64,000 nucleotides of DNA from Actinobacteria bacterium OK074 (GTDB lineage Bacteria; Actinomycetota; Actinomycetes; Streptomycetales; Streptomycetaceae). Position numbers and translations under genes: made by a program. The notes under the pieces were generated by a model. It saw nothing but the letters and a program-made list of their open reading frames with translations. It was not told the DNA's origin and searched no databases. Of the stretch, positions 37,874 through 46,702 are shown piece after piece. The first letter of the stretch is position 1; each line of letters starts with the position of its first letter. The stretch lies in the NCBI GenBank assembly GCA_001298575.1, contig LJCV01000077.1, positions 53,444 to 117,443 of the forward strand, given 5' to 3'.

Positions 37874-38708
37874 ATGCGTATGCCCGGGAGCCCCCCACCG
37901 GAGACCCGACCCCCGGCGGGCCCTCCGTCGACGAGGGGCCACAACAGCCCTGCTCATCACCCTCACACTCCCGACCGCCGCCTGCACCGACTCCTCCACC
38001 ACCGCCGGCTCCGCCGCGACCCCCACCCCCACCTCCGCGAGCGCCCGCGCCGCCGCGGCCGAGAAGCAGCTGGCCGCGAACACCGTCATACCGCTCGCGG
38101 GGAAAACACCCACGCCACAGTTCCCCGTCACCGTCGACTCCTCCGACGGCCACCGGGCCACCGTCACGGACGCGTCCCGCGCCCTCCCCGTCCCCGCGGT
38201 CGTCCTCGACCCGGCCACCAAGCCGGCCGACACGACCACCCGCACCACCCGCGTCGCCGAGGCCCTCGCCGTCCCGGCCGCGGGCAAGGCGCTCAACCGG
38301 CGGATGAGCGAGGAACTCACCGCCGCCCGCGCGGCCGTGCCCGCCGGCAGCAGGCCGAAGGTCGCCTTCCTCCACCTGCGCGGCAGCGCGGCGGTCTACC
38401 TGATCGGCGGCAGGGGCTCCGGCGCGGACTCGCCGATCGAGGCCGCGGGCGCGGTGGACGCGGGCAAGGAGGCCGGGCTCGACCGGCCGTTCACCCCGCT
38501 CACCAGCGAGGCCCTGGTCACCGCCGCCCCGGACGTCATCCCGCTCGGCTACGGCCCGCGCACACCGCTGGTCATCGACATCCTGGTGGACCGGATCCAC
38601 GCGGCCCGAGCCCGCCCCGGCGCCGTCACTCAACCGTTCACAAACGCCAACCCCACCATCACCCCATCAAACTTGCTTGACTCAAGTAACCCGAATATGG
38701 TTGCCTGA
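37874..38708 (+). pseudogene. hmuT-like heme ABC transporter substrate-binding protein, broken
   Basis: Only parts of HmuT remain. The ATG at 37874 is out of frame with a lipoprotein signal (ALLITLTLPTAAC). In the lipobox frame, SSDGHRATVTDASRALPVP jumps directly to VVLDPATKPADTTTRTTRVA, omitting the about 90-residue middle of the protein. After LVTAAPDVI it jumps again to PLGYGPRTPLVIDIL, losing about 30 residues. The tail is unrelated. HmuT delivers heme to HmuUV; neither permease nor ATPase gene is nearby. In-frame deletions argue for decay rather than sequencing errors. Confidence 0.65.
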
Positions 38709-38717
38709 CTCAAGCAA
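38673..38717. promoter_or_regulatory. Tandem 17-bp palindromes
   Basis: TTGCTTGACTCAAGTAA (38673-38689) and TTGCCTGACTCAAGCAA (38701-38717) are each 17-bp palindromes with one mismatch, with centres 28 bp apart. They look like a double operator for a dimeric repressor, but no gene starts next to them; the first overlaps the 3' end of the hmuT remnant. Confidence 0.55.
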
Positions 38718-39118
38718 GCCGAAGTGCAGCACCCCCATCCCGCCTCCACCAAGACTGCCCGAATACCACCAAAGACCCCCCAGACCGAGGTCGCCGAACA
38801 ACGGCGGCGGCCTCGCGCCCCGGACCCGTGGGGACGGAATCCGGGGCGGTCCCGGGCCCGGCCGCGGATTACTCCCCCCAGCCGCAGCCGGGCCCGTGGA
38901 CACCAGCCCTTCACCACAGGTCAACCTCAAAGCCACTCACCCCGCACCCCCAACCACGACAATTCGCTATTACACCCAAGTAAGTGAAATTTCAAATGAT
39001 CATCGGCCCTGTCGAACCCTAGCCCCTCGAACCGCGCGCAAACGCCCCTCCGCGCGTGGCCACGACAGTGGACCGAAATCGCCCGAGGCCCGTCGCCCCG
39101 CCCGCCGAAAGAGCCACC
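38718..39118. other. Gene-free stretch
   Basis: No gene seen on either strand. A GC-rich inverted section (CCCGGGCCCGGCCGCGG near 38850) is followed by a short AT-rich patch near 38955-39000, which may hold the promoter of the next gene. Confidence 0.4.
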
Positions 39119-39616
39119 ATGCACATCCCCCAGGCTGCTCCCACCCCCTCCCCGGCGTCCCCTCTCCTCCCGCCCCTCCTCGTCCTCCGCGAAGCGCTCC
39201 GCTCCGGTGACCCCGAGCTGATAACCGCCGCCCTCGGGCCGAGCGCGGCGGCGCATCTGCCGGACGACGAGTACCGCCGGGCCGTGGTCGACTGTGCGCG
39301 GCACGGCGTCCCGTTGGACCACATCGCCTCGCTCGCCGAGCGGGCCGACGCCGAACTCGCTCTGATGCTGGTCGACTTCGCGTACGAGCTGGTCGCCGCG
39401 GGGCAGGACGTGCCCGAGGACGTCTGGCCCGTGGTGCGCGCCTTCCCGGGCCCGGCCACCGCCCGGCTCGCCGCCGAGACGCAGTCGCCGGTCGCCGGCC
39501 GCCGTCGGGCCGCCGCCCGCGCGCTCGCCGCGTTCGCCACCGCCCAGCCGCTGCGTACGGCTGCCCGCCGCTCCGCCGTACCGCCGGTGCGTCCGGCGCA
39601 CCCAACCGGGGTCTGA
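39119..39616 (+). CDS. Hypothetical helical protein
   Basis: 165 residues from the ATG at 39119. The middle is helical and HEAT-like (LVLREALRSGDPELITAALG, VVDCARHGVPLDHIASLAER, LMLVDFAYELVAAGQDVPED). No known motif. It precedes the phosphodiesterase-like gene in the same direction with an 83-bp gap, so they may be co-transcribed. Confidence 0.55.
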   Translation: MHIPQAAPTPSPASPLLPPLLVLREALRSGDPELITAALGPSAAAHLPDDEYRRAVVDCARHGVPLDHIASLAERADAELALMLVDFAYELVAAGQDVPEDVWPVVRAFPGPATARLAAETQSPVAGRRRAAARALAAFATAQPLRTAARRSAVPPVRPAHPTGV

Positions 39617-39699
39617 CCCGTGCGCCACCACCGGCAACTGCACCAACACCCCAAGATCCAGCGCCGGTTGGCCCACCCCAGGCTCAAGGAGGAGCACGC

Positions 39700-41157
39700 G
39701 TGACCACCCCCCACACTCCCCGTACCAACCGTCTCGTCGTCCTCGACATCACCGGGCTGACCCCGGCCCTGCTGAAGCACATGCCCGCCCTGTCCGCCCT
39801 CGGCGAGCGCGGTTTCCGGGCCCGGCTCGGGGCCACCCTGCCCCCGGCCACGCCCACCGCCCAGGCCACCTTCCTGACCGGTGAACTCCCCTCCGGGCAC
39901 GGCATCGTGGGCAACGGCTGGTACTTTCGCGAACTCGGCGAAGTGCGCTTCTGGCAGCAGCACCACGGTCTCATCGACGGCGAACGGATCTGGCAGACGG
40001 CCCGCCGCCAGGTCCCCTCCTACAAGGTCGCCAACATCTGCTGGTGGTACGCGCTGGGCTCCGACGTCGACCTGACCGTGGCCCCCCGGCCCGTCTACTA
40101 CGCCGACGGCCGCCGGGAGACCGGCTGTTACACCTACCCGCCGTACCTGTACGACGAACTGGCCAGCAGGCTGGGCCCGTTCCCGCTGCACAACATGTGG
40201 GGACCGGAGGCCGGGATGCCGCTCACGCAGTGGAACCTGGCCGCCGCCCGCAAGATATTCGACGAGCACAGCCCGGACCTGACCCTGGTCGTCGCCCCCC
40301 AACTCGCCTACGAGCCGCAGAAGTCGGGCCCCGACTCGCGCCAGACCATCCGGGTCGCCCGCCGTCTCGACGCGGTCCTGCGGCCCTATCTCGACCACTG
40401 GCTGCGCGCCGGTGCCACGGTGGTGGCCCTGAGCCCGTTCGGCATCACGCCGGTGTCCCGGCCCGTCGACATCAACCGGGTGCTGCGCCGCGCCGGACTC
40501 CTGGAGGTCTACCGCCAGGACGCCATGGAGTACCTGGACCCGTGGACCTCGCGCGCCTTCGCGGTCGCCGACCACCAACTCGCCCACGTGTACGTCCGCG
40601 ACCCCGCCGACATCCCGCGCACGGCGAAGATCCTCGCCGAACTCGACGGTGTGTCACAGGTGTTGGGCGAGGCGGAGAAGAAGGCGTACGGCCTCGACCA
40701 CGAGCGCTCCGGTGAACTGGTCGCCGTGGCCTGCCCGGACTCCTGGTTCACGTACTACTACTGGATGTGCGACGCCCGCGCCCCGGACTTCGCCCGCCAG
40801 ATCGACCTCCAGCACAAGCCCGGCTACGACCCCGCCGAGCTGCTCTACGACAGCTCCGTCCCGTGGATGCGCGCCCGCGTCCTGGGTCAACTGGCCCGCA
40901 AGAAGCTCGGGTTCCGCTACCGCATGGAGACCGTGCCGCTGGCCCCGACCGGCATTCGCGGCAGCTACGGCCGCCTGCCCGACGACCCCGCGCACGGCCC
41001 GGTCCTGGTGTGCTCGAACGCCGCCCAGGCGCGCCCCGAGTACGCCGCCACCGAGGTCAAGTCCCTGCTGCTGCGCCTGGCGGGCCTCGAACCCGACGAC
41101 CCGGAAGGTCCGGACGGCCCGTATGCCTCCGACGGCTTCGGGGGGCACCGCCGGTAG
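39700..41157 (+). CDS. Alkaline-phosphatase-superfamily phosphodiesterase (nucleotide pyrophosphatase-like)
   Basis: 485 residues from a GTG at 39700 behind AAGGAGGAG. The N-terminal LVVLDITGLTPALLKHMPAL with the first metal-site Asp, the nucleophile region ATPTAQATFLTGELPSGHG, and later HQLAHVYV and HDERSGELVAVAC-type segments (DHERSGELVAVACPDSW) match type-I phosphodiesterase/nucleotide pyrophosphatases. No signal peptide, so cytosolic. The substrate is unknown; relatives occur in ebo-type clusters, but no other ebo gene is visible here. Confidence 0.8.
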   Translation: MTTPHTPRTNRLVVLDITGLTPALLKHMPALSALGERGFRARLGATLPPATPTAQATFLTGELPSGHGIVGNGWYFRELGEVRFWQQHHGLIDGERIWQTARRQVPSYKVANICWWYALGSDVDLTVAPRPVYYADGRRETGCYTYPPYLYDELASRLGPFPLHNMWGPEAGMPLTQWNLAAARKIFDEHSPDLTLVVAPQLAYEPQKSGPDSRQTIRVARRLDAVLRPYLDHWLRAGATVVALSPFGITPVSRPVDINRVLRRAGLLEVYRQDAMEYLDPWTSRAFAVADHQLAHVYVRDPADIPRTAKILAELDGVSQVLGEAEKKAYGLDHERSGELVAVACPDSWFTYYYWMCDARAPDFARQIDLQHKPGYDPAELLYDSSVPWMRARVLGQLARKKLGFRYRMETVPLAPTGIRGSYGRLPDDPAHGPVLVCSNAAQARPEYAATEVKSLLLRLAGLEPDDPEGPDGPYASDGFGGHRR

Positions 41158-41230
41158 CCACGGGGCGGGTGCGGCGGGTGGCCGGGGGCCCTCGGGTAGG
41201 GTGCGCGAGAGTTCACGAAAGGGGATGGAC

Positions 41231-42190
41231 GTGCGGCTTCGCTGTGCTGTGCTGGACGATTTCCAGGCCGTCGCGACCACCGCGGCCGACTGGTCGCCGG
41301 TCGCGGACACCGTCGAGGTGGTGTCCTTCGCCGAGCACTTCGCCGACGAGGACCAACTCGCCGCCGCACTCGCGGAGTTCGACATCGTCGTCACCCTGCG
41401 GGAGCGGGTGCCCTTCCCCGGCTCGCTGCTGGACCGGCTGCCCCGGCTGCGGCTGCTGATCGCCTCCGGGATGCGCAACTCGGTCATCGACTACGCGACC
41501 GCGAAGGCGAACGGCGTCACCGTGTGCGGCACCGCCAGTTCCCTCACCCCGCCCGTCGAACTGACCTGGGCGCTGCTGCTGGGCCTGGCCCGCGGTCTGG
41601 TCACCGAGACCGGCAACCTCCGTACGGGCGGCCCCTGGCAGTCCACCGTCGGCGCCGACCTGCACGGAAGGAACCTCGGCCTGCTGGGGCTTGGCCGCAT
41701 CGGCAGCCAAGTCGCCAGGGTCGGGCTCGCGTTCGGGATGCGGGTCACCGCCTGGAGCCGACACCTCACCAAGGAGCGCACGGACGAGGTCGGTGTCGAA
41801 CTCGCCGCGTCCAAGGAGGAGTTGCTGACCGGCAGCGACTTCGTCTCGGTCCACCTGGCGCTCAGCGACCGCACCCGCGGCCTGCTCGGCCCCGCCGAAC
41901 TCGCCCTGCTGAAGCCGACGGCGTACCTCGTCAACACCTCCCGCGCGGCCATCGTCGACCAGGACGCCCTGCTCGCCGCGCTGCACGAGGAGCGGATCGC
42001 GGGCGCGGGCGTCGACGTCTTCGACGTGGAGCCCCTCCCCGCCGACCACCCGATGCGCACCGCCCCGCGCCTGCTGGCCACCCCGCACCTCGGCTATGTC
42101 TCCCAGTCCAACTACGCCACGTACTACACGCACGCGGTGCAGGACATCGAGGCGTACCTCGCGGGCCGACCCGTCCGCGAACTGGGCTGA
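41231..42190 (+). CDS. D-2-hydroxyacid dehydrogenase family protein
   Basis: 319 residues; the GTG at 41231 has GAAAGGGG six bases upstream (an ATG at 41225 lies on that site). NAD-binding Rossmann motif NLGLLGLGRIGSQVARVG, then VNTSRAAIVDQDALLAAL with the catalytic Arg region, AGAGVDVFDVEPLP (Glu) and LATPHLGYVSQSNY (catalytic His). Complete and typical in length. It should reduce a 2-keto acid or oxidise its D-hydroxy form. Confidence 0.9.
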   Translation: MRLRCAVLDDFQAVATTAADWSPVADTVEVVSFAEHFADEDQLAAALAEFDIVVTLRERVPFPGSLLDRLPRLRLLIASGMRNSVIDYATAKANGVTVCGTASSLTPPVELTWALLLGLARGLVTETGNLRTGGPWQSTVGADLHGRNLGLLGLGRIGSQVARVGLAFGMRVTAWSRHLTKERTDEVGVELAASKEELLTGSDFVSVHLALSDRTRGLLGPAELALLKPTAYLVNTSRAAIVDQDALLAALHEERIAGAGVDVFDVEPLPADHPMRTAPRLLATPHLGYVSQSNYATYYTHAVQDIEAYLAGRPVRELG

Positions 42191-42220
42191 ACCGCAAGGG
42201 AGTTGCCCCGCAAGGACGGG

Positions 42221-42847
42221 CTACGACGCCTGCGGCAGCGCCCGGTACACCCCGTACTGCCGCTTCAGGAACAGCAGGTCGACCAGGTACCGCCGTAGCG
42301 TCACATGGTCGACCGGGGTGTCGTCGCACCACGCGCGCAGCTTCTGGTTGACCGCGCGTTCCGGGTACTCGACGCCCGGCTCGAAGGTGCGCTCCGCGAT
42401 GTGCTTGAGCACGATCAGCTTGCGCTCCCACTGGGCCGGCAGCCGCAGCAGTTGCCCGTCCCGCACGAAGGTCCGCAGCACCGCCTCGGTCCGCTCGTCC
42501 CCGGAGCCGTACGACGGCGGGGGCGGCGCCGTCTCGCGCCTGGTCCGCGCCTGCTGCCGGAACCGGTCGTAGGCGACGCTCAGTCCGGTGGCGTCGTCCG
42601 TGATCAGCCCGTTCTCCTCCAGCCGGCGCAGCGCCGTGACGGCCTCCTTCACGGAGACACCGGCCATCTCCCGCACCTTGGCGGGCGTGTCGGCGCCCAG
42701 CGCGACGGCGGCGAAGGCGCGCACGCGGGTCTCGTCGGCGAGGAGGCGGGTGAGGGGGTCGCCGGAAGCGGTGCGGGGGTCGCCGGAAGCGGCGGTCGAA
42801 GTCGAAGCCGGGTCGGCCGCGCGGGCCGGGTCAGCGTTGTCAGCCAT
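42221..42847 (-). CDS. DUF2087-domain regulator-like protein
   Basis: 208 residues from an ATG at 42847. An ArsR-like winged helix occupies about residues 35-100 (ETRVRAFAAVALGADTPAKV, VTALRRLEENGLITDD). The C-terminal DUF2087 domain follows (LQLLRLPAQWER-type LLRLPAQWERKLIVLKHIAE, FEPGVEYPERAVNQKLRAWC, TLRRYLVDLLFLKRQ). It has a repeated ASGDPRT near the start. Probably a transcriptional regulator; target unknown. Convergent with the dehydrogenase gene. Confidence 0.82.
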   Translation of the reverse strand: MADNADPARAADPASTSTAASGDPRTASGDPLTRLLADETRVRAFAAVALGADTPAKVREMAGVSVKEAVTALRRLEENGLITDDATGLSVAYDRFRQQARTRRETAPPPPSYGSGDERTEAVLRTFVRDGQLLRLPAQWERKLIVLKHIAERTFEPGVEYPERAVNQKLRAWCDDTPVDHVTLRRYLVDLLFLKRQYGVYRALPQAS

Positions 42848-43128
42848 ATGGGGAGGCTAGGCCGGACCCGCCGGACACGAAAGCGATTTTCCGGGCGGGC
42901 GGCGCCGCGGATTGCCCGGCTATGCCCGCATCCGTACCCCATCCGCGCCCCTCCCCCGCCCTCGTCGGCTCAAAGCCCTGTTCGGAAGGGGTGATACCGC
43001 CGGGAACGCCGTGACCCGGGATGCGCGGGCGCGTTGTAGGGGAAGTGCGGAGGCGGTCGTGTCGCCGCACGGGAAAACAGCTTGGCCCCGGTGGGGCCGG
43101 GCACTTGTCGAACCTTAAGGAGAACGTG

Positions 43129-43425
43129 ATGTCTCGCATCGCGAAGGCAACCGTCGTCGCTCTCGGCACGGGCGCCGTGGTGCTCGGCGGGGCCGGTCTG
43201 GCCATGGCGGACGCGGGCGCCCAGGGCACCGCCGTCGAGTCGCCCGGCGTCATCTCGGGCAACGTCATCCAGGTCCCCGTGAACGTCCCGGTCAACGTGT
43301 GCGGGAACACGATCAACGTCATCGGTCTGCTGAACCCCGCCTTCGGCAACACCTGCGTCAACGGTGGCGACGGCGTCAAGGGCCACCCCGGCCCGCAGCA
43401 CGGCGGCTACGGCTACGGCAAGTAA
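43129..43425 (+). CDS. Short chaplin
   Basis: 98 residues from an ATG behind AAGGAG. A Sec signal (VVALGTGAVVLGGAGLAMA) precedes one chaplin domain: GAQGTAVESPGVISGNVIQV, VPVNVCGNTINVIGLLNPAF and GNTCVN, with the two conserved Cys. A Gly/His/Tyr-rich tail (HGGYGYGK) of about 20 residues is unusual for short chaplins. Chaplins assemble into amyloid fibrils on aerial hyphae. The place next to melC2 corresponds to chpG in S. coelicolor as I recall it. Confidence 0.92.
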   Translation: MSRIAKATVVALGTGAVVLGGAGLAMADAGAQGTAVESPGVISGNVIQVPVNVPVNVCGNTINVIGLLNPAFGNTCVNGGDGVKGHPGPQHGGYGYGK

Positions 43426-43476
43426 CCCGAGCCGAGCGGCGGTTCGGCCGCGGCGCGGCTGAACAGCGACACCCGA

Positions 43477-43509
43477 AGGCCCCCGGCGGTATCCGACCGC
43501 CGGGGGCCT
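43477..43509. terminator. Hairpin between chaplin and melC2
   Basis: A perfect 14-bp stem, AGGCCCCCGGCGGT (43477-43490) and its complement (43496-43509), with a 5-nt loop, between convergent genes. Confidence 0.7.
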
Positions 43510-43537
43510 CGTCGTGCGCGCCGGAGCCCAACCGCCG

Positions 43538-44407
43538 TTACGCGTAACGGTAGATGTCGCTGACGTCCTCCAGCTGAGCCGGTGTCACGTCCCACGGCGG
43601 CAGCCGCTCGTTGCGGGACACCACCCGGCCGCGCTGCGCGTCGCCGGGGCCCAGTGCGCGGGCGGGCACGTAGCGGGCGCCCGCGTGCCGTTGCTGCCAG
43701 CGGGTCCACTGGAGGTCGACGAAGGCGTGGTGGAGGAAGAAGACCGGGTCGTTGACGGAGGCGCCGCCGAGCATGTGCCCGCCGACCCAGCGGTGCACCC
43801 GGTTGTGGGTGCGCCAGGACGCGCTGCCCGCGCCGGTCCCCCAGCCCTCCAGCTTGTTGCGGAACCCCTTCGTGGACGTCGAGTCCCAGGGCGCGACGTC
43901 GTAGGTCCGCTCGCTCAGGGCGTCGTCGAGGTCGGCGGCGGTGGGCAGCGCGATCGGGGCCTGGGGGCGGCCGAACTCCCGCATGAGGTAGTCGGCGTCG
44001 GTGACGCTCTCGCGGATGGTCCAGTTCCCGGTGGCGTACGCGAACGGCCCGGTGGTCACCCGGTGGTCGGAGGCGCGCCCGTCGCCGCCGAGCAGATCCT
44101 CGCCCCACGGCGTCGACCTGGTACTACGGTCACGGGTCCAGTCCCAGTACGGCACGGTCACCGAGTCGTCCACGCGGCGCAGCGCCCGTTCCAGGTCGAG
44201 CACGAACTGCCGGTGCCAGGGCAGGAAGGAGGGCGTCATGTGGGCGGTGCGCAGCCCGGTGTCGCCGTCCGCCACGTAGTGGTCGATGTGGACGCGGACG
44301 AATTCGTCGTACTCGCCCCGGAGTTTGACCTGGAGCAGCGCGTCCACGAACCGCCGCCGCTCGGTGCGGGTCAGCGCGGTGACGTTCTTACGCGTGTACG
44401 GCGCCAC
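43538..44407 (-). CDS. melC2: Tyrosinase MelC2
   Basis: 289 residues from a GTG at 44407, inside the 3' end of melC1. All six copper ligands are visible: CuA His in VRVHIDHYV, TAHMTPSFLPWHRQF (two His), CuB in RTHNRVHRWVGGHM (two His) and FFLHHAFVDLQW. It oxidises phenols to quinones for melanin formation. It lacks its own export signal; MelC1 carries the TAT signal and delivers copper. Translationally coupled to melC1. Confidence 0.93.
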   Translation of the reverse strand: MAPYTRKNVTALTRTERRRFVDALLQVKLRGEYDEFVRVHIDHYVADGDTGLRTAHMTPSFLPWHRQFVLDLERALRRVDDSVTVPYWDWTRDRSTRSTPWGEDLLGGDGRASDHRVTTGPFAYATGNWTIRESVTDADYLMREFGRPQAPIALPTAADLDDALSERTYDVAPWDSTSTKGFRNKLEGWGTGAGSASWRTHNRVHRWVGGHMLGGASVNDPVFFLHHAFVDLQWTRWQQRHAGARYVPARALGPGDAQRGRVVSRNERLPPWDVTPAQLEDVSDIYRYA

Positions 44408-44840
44408 GGTGGCCCCCCATGTCCATGTCCGGGTCCATGCCCGGCCTGCCCGCCGGGTGCATGTCCAACAGGTGCTGCGACGGGGCGAGTTCGTCGACCG
44501 CGCCACGGGCGGCGGCGAGCGGGGTCGGGTACGACTGGTAGTGGTCGACCATGGACAGCCAGCTGCCGTCCGCACGGCGCATCAGGTGCAACGGCCGTTC
44601 GTCGACGGTGACTTGCCACGGGGCCCCGGCCGCCACCCGTACCCCCCGGATCCGGCGACCGCGGTAGACCTCGCTGAACTCGCCCTCGCGGGACGGCTGT
44701 TGGCGGCCGTGGCCCCGGGCGGCGGCCACCGCCGAGGCCACGGCCGCCACCCCCGCCGCCGCGAGCAGCGTGCGCAGCAGGTCCCGCCGCGATCCGCCGC
44801 CCGCTCCGAACGGGTCCACCGGCACTCTGGTCACGAACAC
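44388..44840 (-). CDS. melC1: Tyrosinase cofactor MelC1 (TAT-exported copper chaperone)
   Basis: 150 residues from a GTG at 44840 with GAGGAGG six bases upstream. A twin-arginine signal SRRDLLRTLLAAAGVAAVAS is followed by the caddie domain: EVYRGRRIRG, VTVDERPLHLMRRADGSW, MVDHYQSYPTPLAAARGAVD. The C-terminal tail is Met/His/Asp-rich (PGMDPDMDMGGHRG), suited for copper. It overlaps melC2 by 20 bp. Confidence 0.92.
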   Translation of the reverse strand: MFVTRVPVDPFGAGGGSRRDLLRTLLAAAGVAAVASAVAAARGHGRQQPSREGEFSEVYRGRRIRGVRVAAGAPWQVTVDERPLHLMRRADGSWLSMVDHYQSYPTPLAAARGAVDELAPSQHLLDMHPAGRPGMDPDMDMGGHRGAVHA

Positions 44841-44978
44841 GCGCTGCCTCCTCGGTCGTCCTGGGCTGAACCCTGTGAACGACACGGCCCGGGGTCGGTC
44901 ACCCGCCCCGGGCCGCACGGCGTGGACGTACGCGTGGAGTCGATGGAGTTACCCGTAGTTACTCTGAGTTGCTCGGGG

Positions 44979-45494
44979 TCATGCGCCCCCGCCCGCCTCC
45001 AGCAGCGCCCCCGGCACCGTCTGGAGCAGCGGCGTGAGGACGGCGGCCTGGGGCAGCTTCGGGTCGGGCATGCCCATGTGGTCCGCGTCGGGCAGGGTCA
45101 GCGGGGTGTCCACGGACGCGCCCGGGGTGAGCGTGCGCAGGTCGGAGGCGGGGGCGTCCACGTCGACGTGGTCGAACCCCGGGCCGAGGACGTGTGCGAG
45201 CGGCGCGTGCAGGCTCGCGCCGGGCAGCGCGCCGCCGATCGGCACCTGCGGCAGCGCGTGCGCCGGCACCATGCACCCCTCGACGTACTGCGGCCCGGTC
45301 GGCACTCCGGGCGTGAGCAGCGGCAACTCCCCGCCGACCTTGGGGAGTTGGACGTTGAGGGACTTCTCCACGCCGTCCAGCGGGACGGGCACGGGGACCG
45401 TACCGGCCGCGGCGGCCGGGGTCGCGGCGGCGCCCGCCGCGGCCGCCACACAGGTGACGACGGCGGCGAGGGTTCCTCGGGTGGTCGACTTCAT
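44979..45494 (-). CDS. Secreted hypothetical protein
   Basis: 171 residues from an ATG at 45494. Sec signal peptide (AAVVTCVAAAAGAAATPAAA) and a Pro/Leu/Val-rich mature part with one Cys (YVEGCMVPAHALPQVPIGGA). No enzymatic motif; sequence style (LPKVGGELPLLTPGVP) matches small exported proteins of streptomycetes found near chaplins. Function unknown. Confidence 0.6.
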   Translation of the reverse strand: MKSTTRGTLAAVVTCVAAAAGAAATPAAAAGTVPVPVPLDGVEKSLNVQLPKVGGELPLLTPGVPTGPQYVEGCMVPAHALPQVPIGGALPGASLHAPLAHVLGPGFDHVDVDAPASDLRTLTPGASVDTPLTLPDADHMGMPDPKLPQAAVLTPLLQTVPGALLEAGGGA

Positions 45495-45620
45495 CTCGGG
45501 TACGGTCCTTTTCGGAATTCGGGGGCTGTGCGTGCGTACCGAGTAACGAGACGGCGAACGCCTTCAGCGCACAATTCCCCCGAGTGCCGCATTAATAGGA
45601 CGGGCCCAGGAACGCGTCAT

Positions 45621-45668
45621 ACGACTGCCGGAACGACTGCCGAGACGTTTGCCGAAACGACTGCCGTC
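45621..45668 (+). repeat. Four tandem 12-bp repeats
   Basis: Units of consensus ACGACTGCCGNN at 45621, 45633, 45645 and 45657, in the gap between two genes reading away from each other's ends. Confidence 0.6.
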
Positions 45669-45696
45669 AGCAGCCGGCCGCCCCCGCCGGCTTCCC

Positions 45697-46194
45697 TCAG
45701 CCGCGCAGGCTGCGCGCCGGGAGCAGTACGTGGGCCGCACCGTTGAGGGTGTCCGCGTCGCCCGCGAAGGCGGCGAGGGCCTCCGGCTCGACCGGCTTGC
45801 CCGGCTCGGCCTCGGGCCAGGCGCGGGTGGCGAACAGGAAGTAGGCGAAGCCGCGCTCGCCGACCGCGGCGAGCCACTCCGGCGGGGCGGGGCACTGGGC
45901 GTTGAGGTAGGGCATGTTCACGACGGCCTGGCCCGCCTCGACCAGGAGGGTGAGGGGCAGGCTCGGGTGCTGGGAACCGTCGACGATCTCCTCGCCGATG
46001 TTCAGGCCGTTGTTGCGCAGCAGCGCTTCGATCGCGGCCGAGGAGCCCTCGGGACCGCCCTCGCCGTCGCCGAGCGAGTAGGCCAGGAGGTAGGGCATGT
46101 CGCCGTCGGGGGCTTCACCGCTCCAGGCCATCACGACGAGCGTGCCGAGGTCTGCGGCGTGGAAGGGGCGCGTTTCGCTGGTGGTTGAGGTCAC
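45697..46194 (-). CDS. DUF5949-like protein
   Basis: 165 residues from a GTG at 46194. Sequence resembles the DUF5949 family: HAADLGTLVVMAWSGEAPDG, MPYLLAYSLGDGEGGPEGSS, LLVEAGQAVVNMPYLNAQC and FLFATRAWPEAEPGKPVE. Cytosolic, with no signal peptide. The family is confined to actinomycetes and has no known function. Confidence 0.7.
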   Translation of the reverse strand: MTSTTSETRPFHAADLGTLVVMAWSGEAPDGDMPYLLAYSLGDGEGGPEGSSAAIEALLRNNGLNIGEEIVDGSQHPSLPLTLLVEAGQAVVNMPYLNAQCPAPPEWLAAVGERGFAYFLFATRAWPEAEPGKPVEPEALAAFAGDADTLNGAAHVLLPARSLRG

Positions 46195-46344
46195 CGCGGC
46201 ACCGTATCGACGCACCGGAACCCGGCCGGCCGCCCGCTCACCCAACCGGGCGACCCCCGGGGACCCGACCACCCTTACGGGGGACGCGCACGCGGGGCGC
46301 GTACGACGGCGCACAGCGACAGCGCTCCCACGAACGGCGAACGG

Positions 46345-46388
46345 CGAGGGGCCGGTCCCGCGGTCGTACGCGCGGGACCGGCCCCTCG
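46345..46388. terminator. Strong hairpin terminator
   Basis: An 18-bp perfect stem, CGAGGGGCCGGTCCCGCG (46345-46362) and its complement (46371-46388), with an 8-nt loop, located after the stop of the minus-strand gene 46409-46702. Confidence 0.75.
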
Positions 46389-46408
46389 ACAACCGGGGGT
46401 GTGCCGGT

Positions 46409-46702
46409 TCAGTGGCCCAGGGGGAGCCCACCGAGGAGCTGGCCGGCGCCACCCTGCTGGTTGAGGGCGCCCACGGCGTTCTTCACCGTGCTCAGCGTCG
46501 AGCCCTTGTTCTCGGTGTCGAGCGCGTCCGACTGGTGCTGGAGGGGGCTCGCGTCGAGCGTCTGCTGGCTGGTGATGGTCTCCAGGGCGCCGTTGAGGCT
46601 GGTGGGGGTGAGGTTGGAGGCATCGGCGGCGAAGGCGGGCACGGCGGCACCGGCGACGACCAGGGACCCGGCAACGACAGCAGCGGCCTTGAGGGACTTC
46701 AT
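46409..46702 (-). CDS. Small secreted protein
   Basis: 97 residues from an ATG at 46702 behind GAAAGGAAC. Signal peptide (AAAVVAGSLVVAGAAVPAFA) then a Gln/Asn/Ser-rich mature chain (NLTPTSLNGALETITSQQ, ALDTENKGSTLSTVKNAVGA) without Cys. Probably an exported surface or matrix component; not a known family. Confidence 0.65.
   Translation of the reverse strand: MKSLKAAAVVAGSLVVAGAAVPAFAADASNLTPTSLNGALETITSQQTLDASPLQHQSDALDTENKGSTLSTVKNAVGALNQQGGAGQLLGGLPLGH

Noticed and set aside
39119..41157. An ebo-type prenylated metabolite cluster
   Set aside because: The phosphodiesterase-like protein could fit, but the small gene does not show EboA features and no TatD, UbiA or EboE-like gene is present.
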